Part shown: in pieces, positions 1 through 6,415 of the stretch | Numbering within the stretch: position 1 is the first letter of the stretch | How the letters are laid out: every line of letters starts with the position of its first letter | From: an uncultured Caulobacteraceae bacterium | Lineage (GTDB): Bacteria > Pseudomonadota > Alphaproteobacteria > Caulobacterales > Caulobacteraceae | Direction: 5' to 3' | Length of the DNA stretch: 32,368 nucleotides | Assembly: GCA_903923135.1 (NCBI GenBank) | Contig: CAIXWN010000116.1 | Span: 1 to 32,368 of the forward strand | Position numbers and translations under genes: made by a program | The notes under the pieces: model-generated | Told to the model about the DNA's origin: nothing | Seen by the model: the letters and a program-made list of their open reading frames with translations, nothing else | Databases searched by the model: none

Positions 1-399
1 CGTGGCGGCCGCCACCGCCTTGGCGGCGCTGACCACGTCGCGGAAATGGTCGTCATTGCGCGCTCCGCGCCAGTTCACCAGCCTGAGCACCTGGTCCTGG
101 CCGAACCCCAGAGGCGGCTCGACCTCGTCAAGGGCGATGGGCAGATAGACTCCGCGCCGGCGCGCGCGCGAGGCCTCGTCCTGCACGAAGTGGCCGGCGG
201 GGCCGACGGAATAGGTGCTCCACACCACCAGGACGCAGGCGGCGGTGTCGAGCTGCTGCCGGATCTTTTCCCGCCAGGCGACTCCGCCCTCGATCTGCAG
301 GTCCCACCAGACCGTCAGCCCTTCGGCCACGAGGGCGTCCACCAGCGGTTTCACCCGGGCGCGGTCCTCGGACTTGTAGGAAATGAAGACGTCGGTCAT
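1..399 (-). CDS. TIR-domain protein, N-terminal part only (runs off the left edge)
   Basis: The reverse strand is open from an ATG at 399 to the window edge (133 codons, no stop). It begins [13 protein letters not shown], the usual start of a bacterial TIR_2 domain. It continues with a GLTVWWD strand, a VVWSTYS segment with two serines (S61, S64), and [11 protein letters not shown]75 in the last segment sits where the catalytic glutamate of NAD-cleaving TIR domains lies. Family knowledge: bacterial TIR domains are either NAD-consuming effectors or protein-interaction modules, often fused to other domains downstream. Here the domain is N-terminal and whatever follows is outside the window, so the role cannot be assigned. 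The ribosome site is weak (GGGGA). It diverges from rpmJ, with about 130 bases between. Confidence 0.85.
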   Translation of the reverse strand, partial: MTDVFISYKSEDRARVKPLVDALVAEGLTVWWDLQIEGGVAWREKIRQQLDTAACVLVVWSTYSVGPAGHFVQDEASRARRRGVYLPIALDEVEPPLGFGQDQVLRLVNWRGARNDDHFRDVVSAAKAVAAAT

Positions 400-464
400 G
401 GGGGTCCCCGCGCAGGACTAGCGCATTCCGCGACCACGGGCCACCAAGGCGACGCTCGCCGAGA

Positions 465-493
465 TTGACTCAGCCGCCAGCCCTCCCTATACG
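465..493 (+). promoter_or_regulatory. Housekeeping promoter for rpmJ
   Basis: TTGACT (465-470) and TATACG (488-493) are separated by 17 bases and lie about 38 bases upstream of the rpmJ ATG. This is the best -35/-10 pair in the window. The -35 element overlaps a GACTC (467-471), a GANTC site of the kind methylated by CcrM in Caulobacterales. Confidence 0.55.
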
Positions 494-530
494 ACCGCGC
501 TCCGCAATTACCCGCCTTTGGACGACCGCC

Positions 531-656
531 ATGAAAGTCAGAAGCTCGCTGAAGACGCTGAAGACGCGCCACCGCGACTGCAAACTCGTGCGTCGCAAGG
601 GCCGTCTTTACGTGATCAACAAGACCAATCCGCGCTACAAGGCGCGGCAGGGCTGA
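531..656 (+). CDS. rpmJ: 50S ribosomal protein L36, zinc-free type
   Basis: This 41-residue basic protein begins [17 protein letters not shown] and ends NPRYKARQG, matching the short L36 family. It is the form lacking the zinc ribbon. Of the four metal ligands of the C+ form only one cysteine (C17) remains, and the three-residue insertion before it is typical of YkgO-like L36, which alphaproteobacteria commonly use as their standard copy. Its role is in the large ribosomal subunit near the peptidyl-transferase region. The ATG at 531 was chosen because it gives the exact family N-terminus; an in-frame ATG at 465 would add 22 unrelated residues and overlaps the promoter. It is monocistronic and convergent with folE. 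Confidence 0.93.
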   Translation: MKVRSSLKTLKTRHRDCKLVRRKGRLYVINKTNPRYKARQG

Positions 657-682
657 GGCCCGCCGGACCGGTCTTCTGTTCC

Positions 683-701
683 GGGGCGGCTCAGCCGCCC
701 C
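683..701. terminator. Possible bidirectional hairpin between rpmJ and folE
   Basis: A perfect 8-base inverted repeat, GGGGCGGC / GCCGCCCC, has a 3-base loop that is the folE stop codon. It lies between two convergent genes. No T-run follows on either strand, so intrinsic termination is uncertain. Confidence 0.35.
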
Positions 702-1269
702 TCGCCAGCCTCAGGAATTCCTGCCGGGTCCGCGCGTCGTCGCGGATGACGCCGGTCAGGTGGCTCGTGGTCAGGCTGGAACCTGGCGTGTTCACGCCTC
801 TCAGAGTCATGCAGCTGTGCTCCGCCTCGATCACCACGCCCACGCCCTTGGGCTTGAGCACCTGGTCGATCGCGCCGGCGATGTCGGCGGTGAGCTTCTC
901 CTGAATCTGCAGCCGCCGGCCGAAGCCGTGGACGACCCGCGCCAGCTTCGAGATTCCCACCACCCGGTCGGTGGGCAGATAGCCCACATGGGCGTGGCCG
1001 AGAACCGGCAGCATGTGGTGCTCGCAGAAGCTGATCACGGGTATGTCCCTCAGCACCACCAGTTCGTCATAGCCGCCCACCTCCTCGAACGTTCGCTCCA
1101 TGTAGGCGCGCGGATCGGTGGCGTAGCCGGCGAAGAGTTCACGGTAGGACCGCGCGACTCGCGCCGGCGTCTCCATCAGGCCCTCCCGGTCCGGGTCGTC
1201 GCCGGCCCACTGGATCAGGGTGCGGACGGCCTGCTCGGCCTCGGCCTGGGTGACAATGTGGCGGGTCAT
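691..1269 (-). CDS. folE: GTP cyclohydrolase I
   Basis: This 192-residue protein catalyses GTP to 7,8-dihydroneopterin triphosphate, the first step of folate (and queuosine precursor) synthesis, in the cytoplasm. The zinc ligands are visible: C82 and H85 in the FCEHHMLP motif, and C153 in HSCMTLRG. The substrate-binding stretch GYLPTDRVVGISKLARVV is intact and the length suits the homodecameric family. ATG 1269 is preferred because GGAGA lies four bases upstream. An in-frame TTG at 1311 would add 14 residues without family resemblance. It is divergent from gapR and the last gene before convergent rpmJ. Confidence 0.95.
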   Translation of the reverse strand: MTRHIVTQAEAEQAVRTLIQWAGDDPDREGLMETPARVARSYRELFAGYATDPRAYMERTFEEVGGYDELVVLRDIPVISFCEHHMLPVLGHAHVGYLPTDRVVGISKLARVVHGFGRRLQIQEKLTADIAGAIDQVLKPKGVGVVIEAEHSCMTLRGVNTPGSSLTTSHLTGVIRDDARTRQEFLRLARGG

Positions 1270-1342
1270 GAGGTCTCCGGCGCCCGGATCGTGCGAGTCT
1301 TCTGTGGACAAGGCCGTGTGGCCGATGACTCAGGGCTCCCCA

Positions 1343-1354
1343 AACCTTAAGGTT
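1343..1354. promoter_or_regulatory. 12-base palindrome in the folE-gapR divergent region
   Basis: AACCTTAAGGTT is a perfect palindrome, AT-rich for this genome, lying 35-46 bases upstream of the gapR start. The same 119-base interval holds two GANTC sites (GAGTC 1295-1299, GACTC 1327-1331) and TTGACGG (1353-1359), which matches the Caulobacter -35 consensus. TTGACGG lies too close to gapR for an ordinary promoter unless the transcript is nearly leaderless. The palindrome could be an operator; no factor can be named. Confidence 0.3.
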
Positions 1355-1388
1355 GACGGCTCCCCCTTTCAATCCAAGGACGATCTTC

Positions 1389-1655
1389 ATGGCCGATGGC
1401 GCCGCGGGACTCGATGCGATCAACACCTCCGCCCAGGGCAAGCTGAAAAGCCTGATCGAGAGGATCGAGCGTCTGGAGGAGGACAAGAAGGCGGTGTCGA
1501 CCGACCTCAAGGAAGTCTACGCCGAAGCCAAGGGCGAGGGGTTCGACGTCAAGATCGTCCGTAAGGTCGTGCGCCTGCGGGCTCAGGACAAGGCCAAGCG
1601 CCAGGAAGAAGAGGCCTTGATCGACCTCTACATCTCGGCCATCGGAGGGCTGTGA
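1389..1655 (+). CDS. gapR: GapR-type nucleoid-associated protein (DUF2312/UPF0335)
   Basis: This 88-residue protein is rich in Lys, Arg and Glu. It has an N-terminal coiled coil (GKLKSLIERIERLEEDKK, about residues 17-34) and the family signature EVYAEAKGEGFDVKIVRKVV, ending KRQEEEALIDLYISAIG. It aligns along its whole length with Caulobacter GapR. Family knowledge: GapR tetramers clamp overtwisted, AT-rich DNA ahead of replication and transcription machinery and assist topoisomerases. ATG 1389 follows AAGGA by eight bases. An upstream in-frame ATG at 1353 adds 12 residues absent from the family. It overlaps the next gene by four bases (GTGA), suggesting translational coupling. Confidence 0.93.
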   Translation: MADGAAGLDAINTSAQGKLKSLIERIERLEEDKKAVSTDLKEVYAEAKGEGFDVKIVRKVVRLRAQDKAKRQEEEALIDLYISAIGGL

Positions 1656-1993
1656 AGAGAGCCGCGCTCGATCCGCGCAAACAGGCCCGCCAGGCGGCCC
1701 TGAACGCCCTCAAACGCGCCCGCCGCATGGCGGACCGCGCGGGCGTGGATCTTTCCGACTGGGAGGGCGAGTTCCTCGGGTCAGTGGAAGATCGGTTGAA
1801 AACCTACGGCCGGGCCTTCGGTGACCCGGAAAAGGGCGCGGCCGGCGCGGCCCTGTCCGTCATGCAGGCCGTCAAGCTCAGGGAAATCTCGGCCAAGGCC
1901 AAGGGCGAGACGACGGCGACGAGGCGGGCGGCTCGCCGCAGGCCGCCGGTGGCGCACGCCGCGGGTGGCCGGGACGACGGTCCGGACGGTTGA
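1652..1993 (+). CDS. Small basic protein of unknown function, coupled to gapR
   Basis: This 113-codon frame starts at a GTG overlapping the gapR stop (GTGA), with GGAGGG just upstream at a short spacing. The first 85 residues look like a real, probably helical protein: RKQARQAALNALKRARR, then DRAGVDLSDWEGEFLGSVED and SVMQAVKLREISAKAKG. The last 30 residues are Arg/Ala/Gly-rich and low in complexity. No domain is recognised. The arrangement suggests co-expression with GapR and possibly a chromatin-related job, but that is inference. If the GTG is not used, an ATG at the RRM position (about residue 26) is the next candidate. Confidence 0.6.
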   Translation: MKRAALDPRKQARQAALNALKRARRMADRAGVDLSDWEGEFLGSVEDRLKTYGRAFGDPEKGAAGAALSVMQAVKLREISAKAKGETTATRRAARRRPPVAHAAGGRDDGPDG

Positions 1994-2045
1994 CGCAGAG
2001 GGAGCGGCGAGGCTCTCTAGACTTCATCCTGGAGGCATCGACCCG

Positions 2046-3845
2046 ATGAACGCGCCCACAACCGATCTCGACGCCGGAGCCCTGCCGCTTTGGAGTCTCG
2101 AAGATCTCTACAGCGGCCCCGCCGACCCGCGTATCGAGACCGACCTTGAGGCGGCGCGGCGGGCCAACAGCGAGCTGGTGGCGCTCAAAGGCCAGTTCCT
2201 TGAGGCACGCGGCGAACCGGCCCGGCTCGGCGGCCTCATCGCCCGCGGCGTGAGTTTCTACGAGGACGCCACCAACGCCCTGTGGAGCGTCGGCGCCTAT
2301 GCGGGGCTGGCCGCGTCGGTCAGCCGCGATGATCCGAAATGGGCGCAGTTCGAGGCCGACATTCGCGCCAAGTCGTCGGCGATCGGCGCCGAGGTGTTGT
2401 TCTTCACCCTGGAGCTCAACGCTCTGGACGACGTCGAGATCGAGGCGGCCCTGGCCGCGGATGCGGCGGCGGCCCGCTGGCGGCCCTGGCTGCGACGGGT
2501 GCGGCTGTCCCGGCCGCACGAACTGTCGCCTGATCTTGAGCGGATGCTGATCGACCGCGCCCCGGCGGTGGCCAACTGGGTGCGGCTCTACGACGACACG
2601 CTCGCGCGGCTCAGCGTGCGGGTGGGGCGCGAGCGTCTGACGCTTTCGGAGTCCCTCAACCGGCAGTCGGATCCGCTGGCGGAGCGGCGCGCGTCCGCCG
2701 CCCGCGCCCTGGCCAAGGCCCTGGGCGATCGGCGGGACACCCTGGCCCTGTGCTACAACACCCTGGCGGGGGAAAAGCAGGTCGAGGATCGCTGGCGCCG
2801 CTACGACAGTCCCGTGGCGGCCCGCAACATCGCCAATGAGGTGGACGGCGCGGCCGTGGAAGCCCTGGAGGCGGCCGTGGTCGGCGCCTATCCGCGGATC
2901 AGTCACCGCTACTACCGCCTGAAGGCCAGGGTGATGGTCAAGAGCCGGCTTGACCACTGGGATCGTAACGCCCCGCTCACCACCGCGGCGCCCCGGGCCT
3001 ACGGCTGGGGCGAGGCCCGGGACATGGTTCTGGAGTCGTTCTCCGACCTGGCGCCGGCCCTGGCCGACCGGGCCCGGGTGTTTTTCGACAGGCCGTGGAT
3101 CGACGCCCGGCCGCGGGCGGGCAAGCAGTCGGGAGCCTATTCCCACTCGGTCACCGCGCCCCGGCACCCGTTCGTGTTCATGAACTATATGGGCGAACGG
3201 CGTGACGTGCTCACCCTGGCCCATGAACTCGGCCATGCGGTTCACCAGACCCTGGCCGCGCCCCAGGGGACCCTGCTGGCCGACACGCCCCTGACCCTGG
3301 CCGAGACGGCCTCGATCTTCGCCGAGGGCCTGGTGTTCGACCGGCTGCTGGCCGAGGCTTCGCCGGAGGACCGCAAGGGCCTTCTGGCGGGCAAGATCGA
3401 GGACGGCCTCAACACGGTGGTGCGTCAGATCGCCTTTCATCGCTTCGAAAGCCGCTTCCACGCCGCCCGCCGTCACGGGGAGCTCTCACCGGAGGCCATA
3501 GGCGGGTTGTGGCTTGAGGTGATGGGCGAGAGCCTTGGGCCGTCGGTCCGGCTCAATCCGGGCTATGAGCACTACTGGAGCTACGTCAGCCACTTCGTGC
3601 ACGCACCGTTCTATGTCTACGCCTACGCGTTCGGCAATCTGCTGGTCGAGGCGCTGATGGAGGCGCGGCGCGGCGATCCGGGCGGGTTCGCCCCGCTTTA
3701 CGAACAACTGCTGGCGGGGGGCGGCACGCGCACCTATGTGGAGGCCCTGGCGCCGTTCGGCCTCGACCCTCGTCTTCCCAGTTTCTGGCAAGCGGGTTGC
3801 CTTCGGCTGGAACGCCTGGTGGACGCCTTCGAAGCCCTGGTCTGA
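2046..3845 (+). CDS. M3-family oligoendopeptidase (PepF type)
   Basis: This 599-residue zinc metallopeptidase of the M3B/oligoendopeptidase F group probably degrades short peptides in the cytoplasm; no signal peptide is seen. The zinc site is clear: H393-E-L-G-H397 in LAHELGHAVHQ, with E420 (LAETASIFAE) as third ligand and E394 as the catalytic base. The C-terminal substrate-binding block HYWSYVSHFVHAPFYVYAYA is also present. ATG 2046 begins MNAPTTDLDAG and has GGAGG ten bases upstream. Extending the frame leftwards to 1821 would run through the preceding gene with Arg-rich, non-homologous sequence. The ABC1 kinase-like gene follows after seven bases, probably in one operon. Confidence 0.93.
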   Translation: MNAPTTDLDAGALPLWSLEDLYSGPADPRIETDLEAARRANSELVALKGQFLEARGEPARLGGLIARGVSFYEDATNALWSVGAYAGLAASVSRDDPKWAQFEADIRAKSSAIGAEVLFFTLELNALDDVEIEAALAADAAAARWRPWLRRVRLSRPHELSPDLERMLIDRAPAVANWVRLYDDTLARLSVRVGRERLTLSESLNRQSDPLAERRASAARALAKALGDRRDTLALCYNTLAGEKQVEDRWRRYDSPVAARNIANEVDGAAVEALEAAVVGAYPRISHRYYRLKARVMVKSRLDHWDRNAPLTTAAPRAYGWGEARDMVLESFSDLAPALADRARVFFDRPWIDARPRAGKQSGAYSHSVTAPRHPFVFMNYMGERRDVLTLAHELGHAVHQTLAAPQGTLLADTPLTLAETASIFAEGLVFDRLLAEASPEDRKGLLAGKIEDGLNTVVRQIAFHRFESRFHAARRHGELSPEAIGGLWLEVMGESLGPSVRLNPGYEHYWSYVSHFVHAPFYVYAYAFGNLLVEALMEARRGDPGGFAPLYEQLLAGGGTRTYVEALAPFGLDPRLPSFWQAGCLRLERLVDAFEALV

Positions 3846-3852
3846 GCACAAA

Positions 3853-5199
3853 ATGGTCAATGATCCCGAACGCGATCGCCTGAGCGGCCGGGTGGCGCGC
3901 TTCGCCCGGGTGGGCGCGGGGCTCTCGGGCGCGGCCGCCACGTTCGGGGCCAACGCCCTTTTCGCCGGCGGCGATCCGACCGCGCGCAACGCCAGGGCCC
4001 TGAAGGAGACCCTCGGCAGGCTCAAGGGGCCGCTGATGAAGGTGGCGCAGATGATGGCCACGGTGCCGGATCTGTTGCCGCCGGAGTTCGCCGCCGAACT
4101 GACCGAGCTCCAGACCAACGCTCCGGCCATGGGCCCGGCCTTCGTGCGGCGTCGAATGGCCGCCGAACTGGGCCCCGACTGGCTAAGCCGTTTCGCTGAG
4201 TTCGATTACACACCGGCCGCCGCCGCCTCCCTGGGACAGGTCCATCGGGCCGTCGCCCACGACGGACGCCGCCTGGCGGTGAAGCTTCAGTATCCCGAGA
4301 TGCAGAGCGCCGTGGAGAGCGACCTGGGCCAGCTGCGCGCCGTCCTCACCCTGGGGCGGCAGGTGTTTGGCGCCATCGATACTCGGGAGGTGGCCGAGGA
4401 GATCGCCGAGCGGATCCGCGAGGAGCTCGACTACGCACGCGAGGCCAAGGCGATGGGTCTCTACGGGACCTACTTCGCGGGCAGGCCGGACATCGAGGTG
4501 CCGGTGCCGGATCCGGACCTGTCCACGGCGCGCCTGCTGACGATGGGCTGGCTCGACGGCCAGGGCCTTCACAGCTTCAAGAGCGCCGACCAGGAGACCC
4601 GCAACCGGGTGGCCAGGATCCTCTTCGAGGGCTGGTGGTCACCGCTTACCCATCTGGGCGTCATCCATGGCGATCCGCACCTGGGCAACTACAGCTTTTC
4701 GGAAGCCGGCGGGCGTCTGAACCTGCTCGACTTCGGCTGCGTGCGCATCTTCCCGCCGGCCTTCGTCGGCGGCGTGGTCCGGCTGTTCCGCGCCATGTCC
4801 ACCGGCGACAAGGCCGGCGAGATCGCCGCCTACGAGGCGTGGGGATTCAAGAACCTGTCGCAGGACCTGGCCGACGTCCTGGGGATCTGGGCGCGCTTCA
4901 TCTACGGGCCGTTGCTCGACGACCGGGTCCGGTCCGTCGCCGATGGTGTCGCGCCCGGCGACTACGGCCGCCGCGAGGCTTTCCAGGTGAAAAAGGCGCT
5001 GGAAGAGAAGGGGCCAGTGACCATTCCCCGCGAGTTCGTGTTCATGGACCGCGCGGCCATCGGACTGGGGTCGGCCTTCCTCCATCTCGGGGCAGAGCAG
5101 AACTGGCGGCGTCTTTTCGAGGCTTCGCTGGAGGGCTTCTCCGAGGAGGCCCTGGCCGCGCGGCAGGCGGCGGCGCTCGCCGGAGCCGGACTGGCCTGA
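3853..5199 (+). CDS. ABC1/UbiB (COQ8)-family atypical kinase-like protein
   Basis: This 448-residue protein has the ABC1/UbiB protein-kinase-like fold. Visible elements in order: a KxGQ-like motif reading K63-V-A-Q66 (Ala in place of Gly), the Ala-rich nucleotide loop AAAASLGQVHRA (122-133), the invariant lysine K144 (LAVKLQYP), the ELDY element (191-194), the catalytic loop IHGDPHLGN (D274, N279), and the metal-binding LLDFG (D293). Family knowledge: relatives support ubiquinone biosynthesis or membrane lipid homeostasis by ATPase activity. Unlike UbiB itself, no C-terminal transmembrane hairpin is evident, so this is probably a paralogue. It follows pepF by seven bases. A COQ9 homogue lies elsewhere in the window, but there is no ubi cluster here. 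Confidence 0.88.
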   Translation: MVNDPERDRLSGRVARFARVGAGLSGAAATFGANALFAGGDPTARNARALKETLGRLKGPLMKVAQMMATVPDLLPPEFAAELTELQTNAPAMGPAFVRRRMAAELGPDWLSRFAEFDYTPAAAASLGQVHRAVAHDGRRLAVKLQYPEMQSAVESDLGQLRAVLTLGRQVFGAIDTREVAEEIAERIREELDYAREAKAMGLYGTYFAGRPDIEVPVPDPDLSTARLLTMGWLDGQGLHSFKSADQETRNRVARILFEGWWSPLTHLGVIHGDPHLGNYSFSEAGGRLNLLDFGCVRIFPPAFVGGVVRLFRAMSTGDKAGEIAAYEAWGFKNLSQDLADVLGIWARFIYGPLLDDRVRSVADGVAPGDYGRREAFQVKKALEEKGPVTIPREFVFMDRAAIGLGSAFLHLGAEQNWRRLFEASLEGFSEEALAARQAAALAGAGLA

Positions 5200-5229
5200 C
5201 GCCGTCCGCCCAGACGGTCGAGACACTGC

Positions 5230-5261
5230 GGTTGCAACCACGACCGAAGGCTTCCTACAGT
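5230..5261 (+). promoter_or_regulatory. Possible promoter with palindrome for the MDR oxidoreductase gene
   Basis: TTGCAAC (5232-5238) and CCTACAGT (5254-5261) loosely fit the Caulobacter -35/-10 pattern with a 15-base gap. The -35 part is embedded in a 10-base palindrome, GGTTGCAACC (5230-5239). Only part of each consensus is matched. Confidence 0.25.
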
Positions 5262-5285
5262 CGCCGGAAGAACCGGGAGACGCCG

Positions 5286-6323
5286 ATGAACAGGTACTGG
5301 ACGCTGTCTGACAGGCCGGTCGGGGCCTGGCCGGACGCAGACACCTTCGTGTTGCGCGAGGGACCGATCCCGTCGCCGGGTCCGGAGCAGGCCCTGACCC
5401 GGTCGATCTACATTTCCCTCGATCCCTATCAGTGGGGTTACAAGCGACGGGGCGTCGACGCGCCGGGCGCGCCCTGCCATGCGCGCACGGTCTCCCAGGT
5501 GATCGACAGCCGCATGGACGGCTTCGCCGCCGGCGATCTGGTGTTCAACACCAACGGCTGGAGCGAACACGCCCTGATGGGCGAGGGCGTGGCCCGGCCG
5601 TCCTACATGGTCCCCCGGCGTCTCGATCCGGCCCAGGGACGGATTTCCCTGGCGGTGGGCGTGCTGGGCATGCTCGGCCTGACCGCCTACGCCGGCATGA
5701 TCCTGCTGGGCGCGCCGAAGGCCGGTGAAACGGCTGTGGTTTCGGCCGCCTCGGGCGGCGTCGGCCAGATCGCCGGACAGCTGGCCCGCCTGCGCGGCGC
5801 GCGGGTGGTGGGGATCGCCGGCCGCGAGGAGAAGCGTCGCTTCGTGGTCGACGACCTCGGTTTCGACGCCTGCGTGTCGCATCTCAGCCCCACCTTCTCC
5901 GCCGACCTCCACGCGGCCTGCCCGGACGGGATCGACGTCTACTTCGAGAACGTCGGCGGGGCGGTGTTCGAGGCGGTCCTGCCGCTGTTCAACCCCGGGG
6001 CGCGGATGACCATCTGCGGTCTGATCGCCCACTATGGCGACGCCGCCGGCGCCGACGCCCGGGCCGCGCTGATGGCGCGGGGCGAGGCGGTGTTCCGCGA
6101 GCGGGGCGTGACGGTGCGGGACCTCTTTGTGGGCGATTTCGTCGCCGACCATCACGACGCCTTCCTTCGCGAGGTCGCTGCGGCGGTCGCCGCCGGCCAG
6201 ATCTGCTATCGCGAGGACCTGAGGGAGGGGCTGGAGACTGTCCCGGCCGCCTTCGCCGAGATGCTGCGGGGCGAAAATTTCGGCAAGACCCTGGTGCGGG
6301 TGTCGCCGGATCCCACGCTTTGA
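5286..6323 (+). CDS. Zinc-independent MDR-family NADP-dependent oxidoreductase (CurA/LTB4DH type)
   Basis: This 345-residue member of the medium-chain dehydrogenase/reductase superfamily lacks the zinc-binding cysteines and histidines of alcohol dehydrogenases. The N-terminal half has the YISLDPYQWG element typical of enone/alkenal reductases of the LTB4 12-hydroxydehydrogenase and CurA type. The Rossmann motif SAASGGVGQIAGQLA lies near residues 153-167, and VYFENVGG follows the fold. Such enzymes reduce the carbon-carbon double bond of alpha,beta-unsaturated ketones or aldehydes with NADPH; the substrate here is unknown. The start has GGGAGA six bases upstream. It is probably monocistronic, with 86 bases to the gene before and 92 to the gene after. 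Confidence 0.87.
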   Translation: MNRYWTLSDRPVGAWPDADTFVLREGPIPSPGPEQALTRSIYISLDPYQWGYKRRGVDAPGAPCHARTVSQVIDSRMDGFAAGDLVFNTNGWSEHALMGEGVARPSYMVPRRLDPAQGRISLAVGVLGMLGLTAYAGMILLGAPKAGETAVVSAASGGVGQIAGQLARLRGARVVGIAGREEKRRFVVDDLGFDACVSHLSPTFSADLHAACPDGIDVYFENVGGAVFEAVLPLFNPGARMTICGLIAHYGDAAGADARAALMARGEAVFRERGVTVRDLFVGDFVADHHDAFLREVAAAVAAGQICYREDLREGLETVPAAFAEMLRGENFGKTLVRVSPDPTL

Positions 6324-6348
6324 GCCGCCGCCAGGTCGCCATCCCGCC

Positions 6349-6376
6349 TTGCCATTTTTCAAACGCTTGTTAGTCA
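6349..6376 (+). promoter_or_regulatory. Candidate promoter with TetR/PsrA-like operator upstream of the hydrolase gene
   Basis: The interval contains TTGCCA (6349-6354), a 16-base gap and TAGTCA (6371-6376), a weak -35/-10 pair. Over its right half lies CAAAC-GCTT-GTTAG (6360-6373). This is a near-perfect dyad that differs by one base from the published PsrA-type consensus (CAAAC, 2-4 bases, GTTTG) recognised by TetR-family regulators of fatty-acid metabolism. An operator between -35 and -10 is the classic repressor layout. No tetR gene is in the window. Confidence 0.4.
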
Positions 6377-6415
6377 GGGCGCGGCGTCGCAGGGGCGCCG
6401 CCTTCGGGAACGTTC

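Noticed and set aside
1353-1359. TTGACGG as the -35 of a gapR promoter
   Set aside because: No -10 lies at the right distance, and the start of transcription would fall almost on the gapR ATG.
1821-2045. N-terminal extension of the M3 peptidase frame
   Set aside because: It overlaps the preceding coupled gene, is Arg/Pro-rich, and the ATG at 2046 has a good ribosome site and the family N-terminus.
1878-3476. 532-codon antisense frame opposite the M3 peptidase
   Set aside because: The plus strand carries an intact HELGH peptidase; the antisense frame has only low-complexity Gly/Arg/His sequence.
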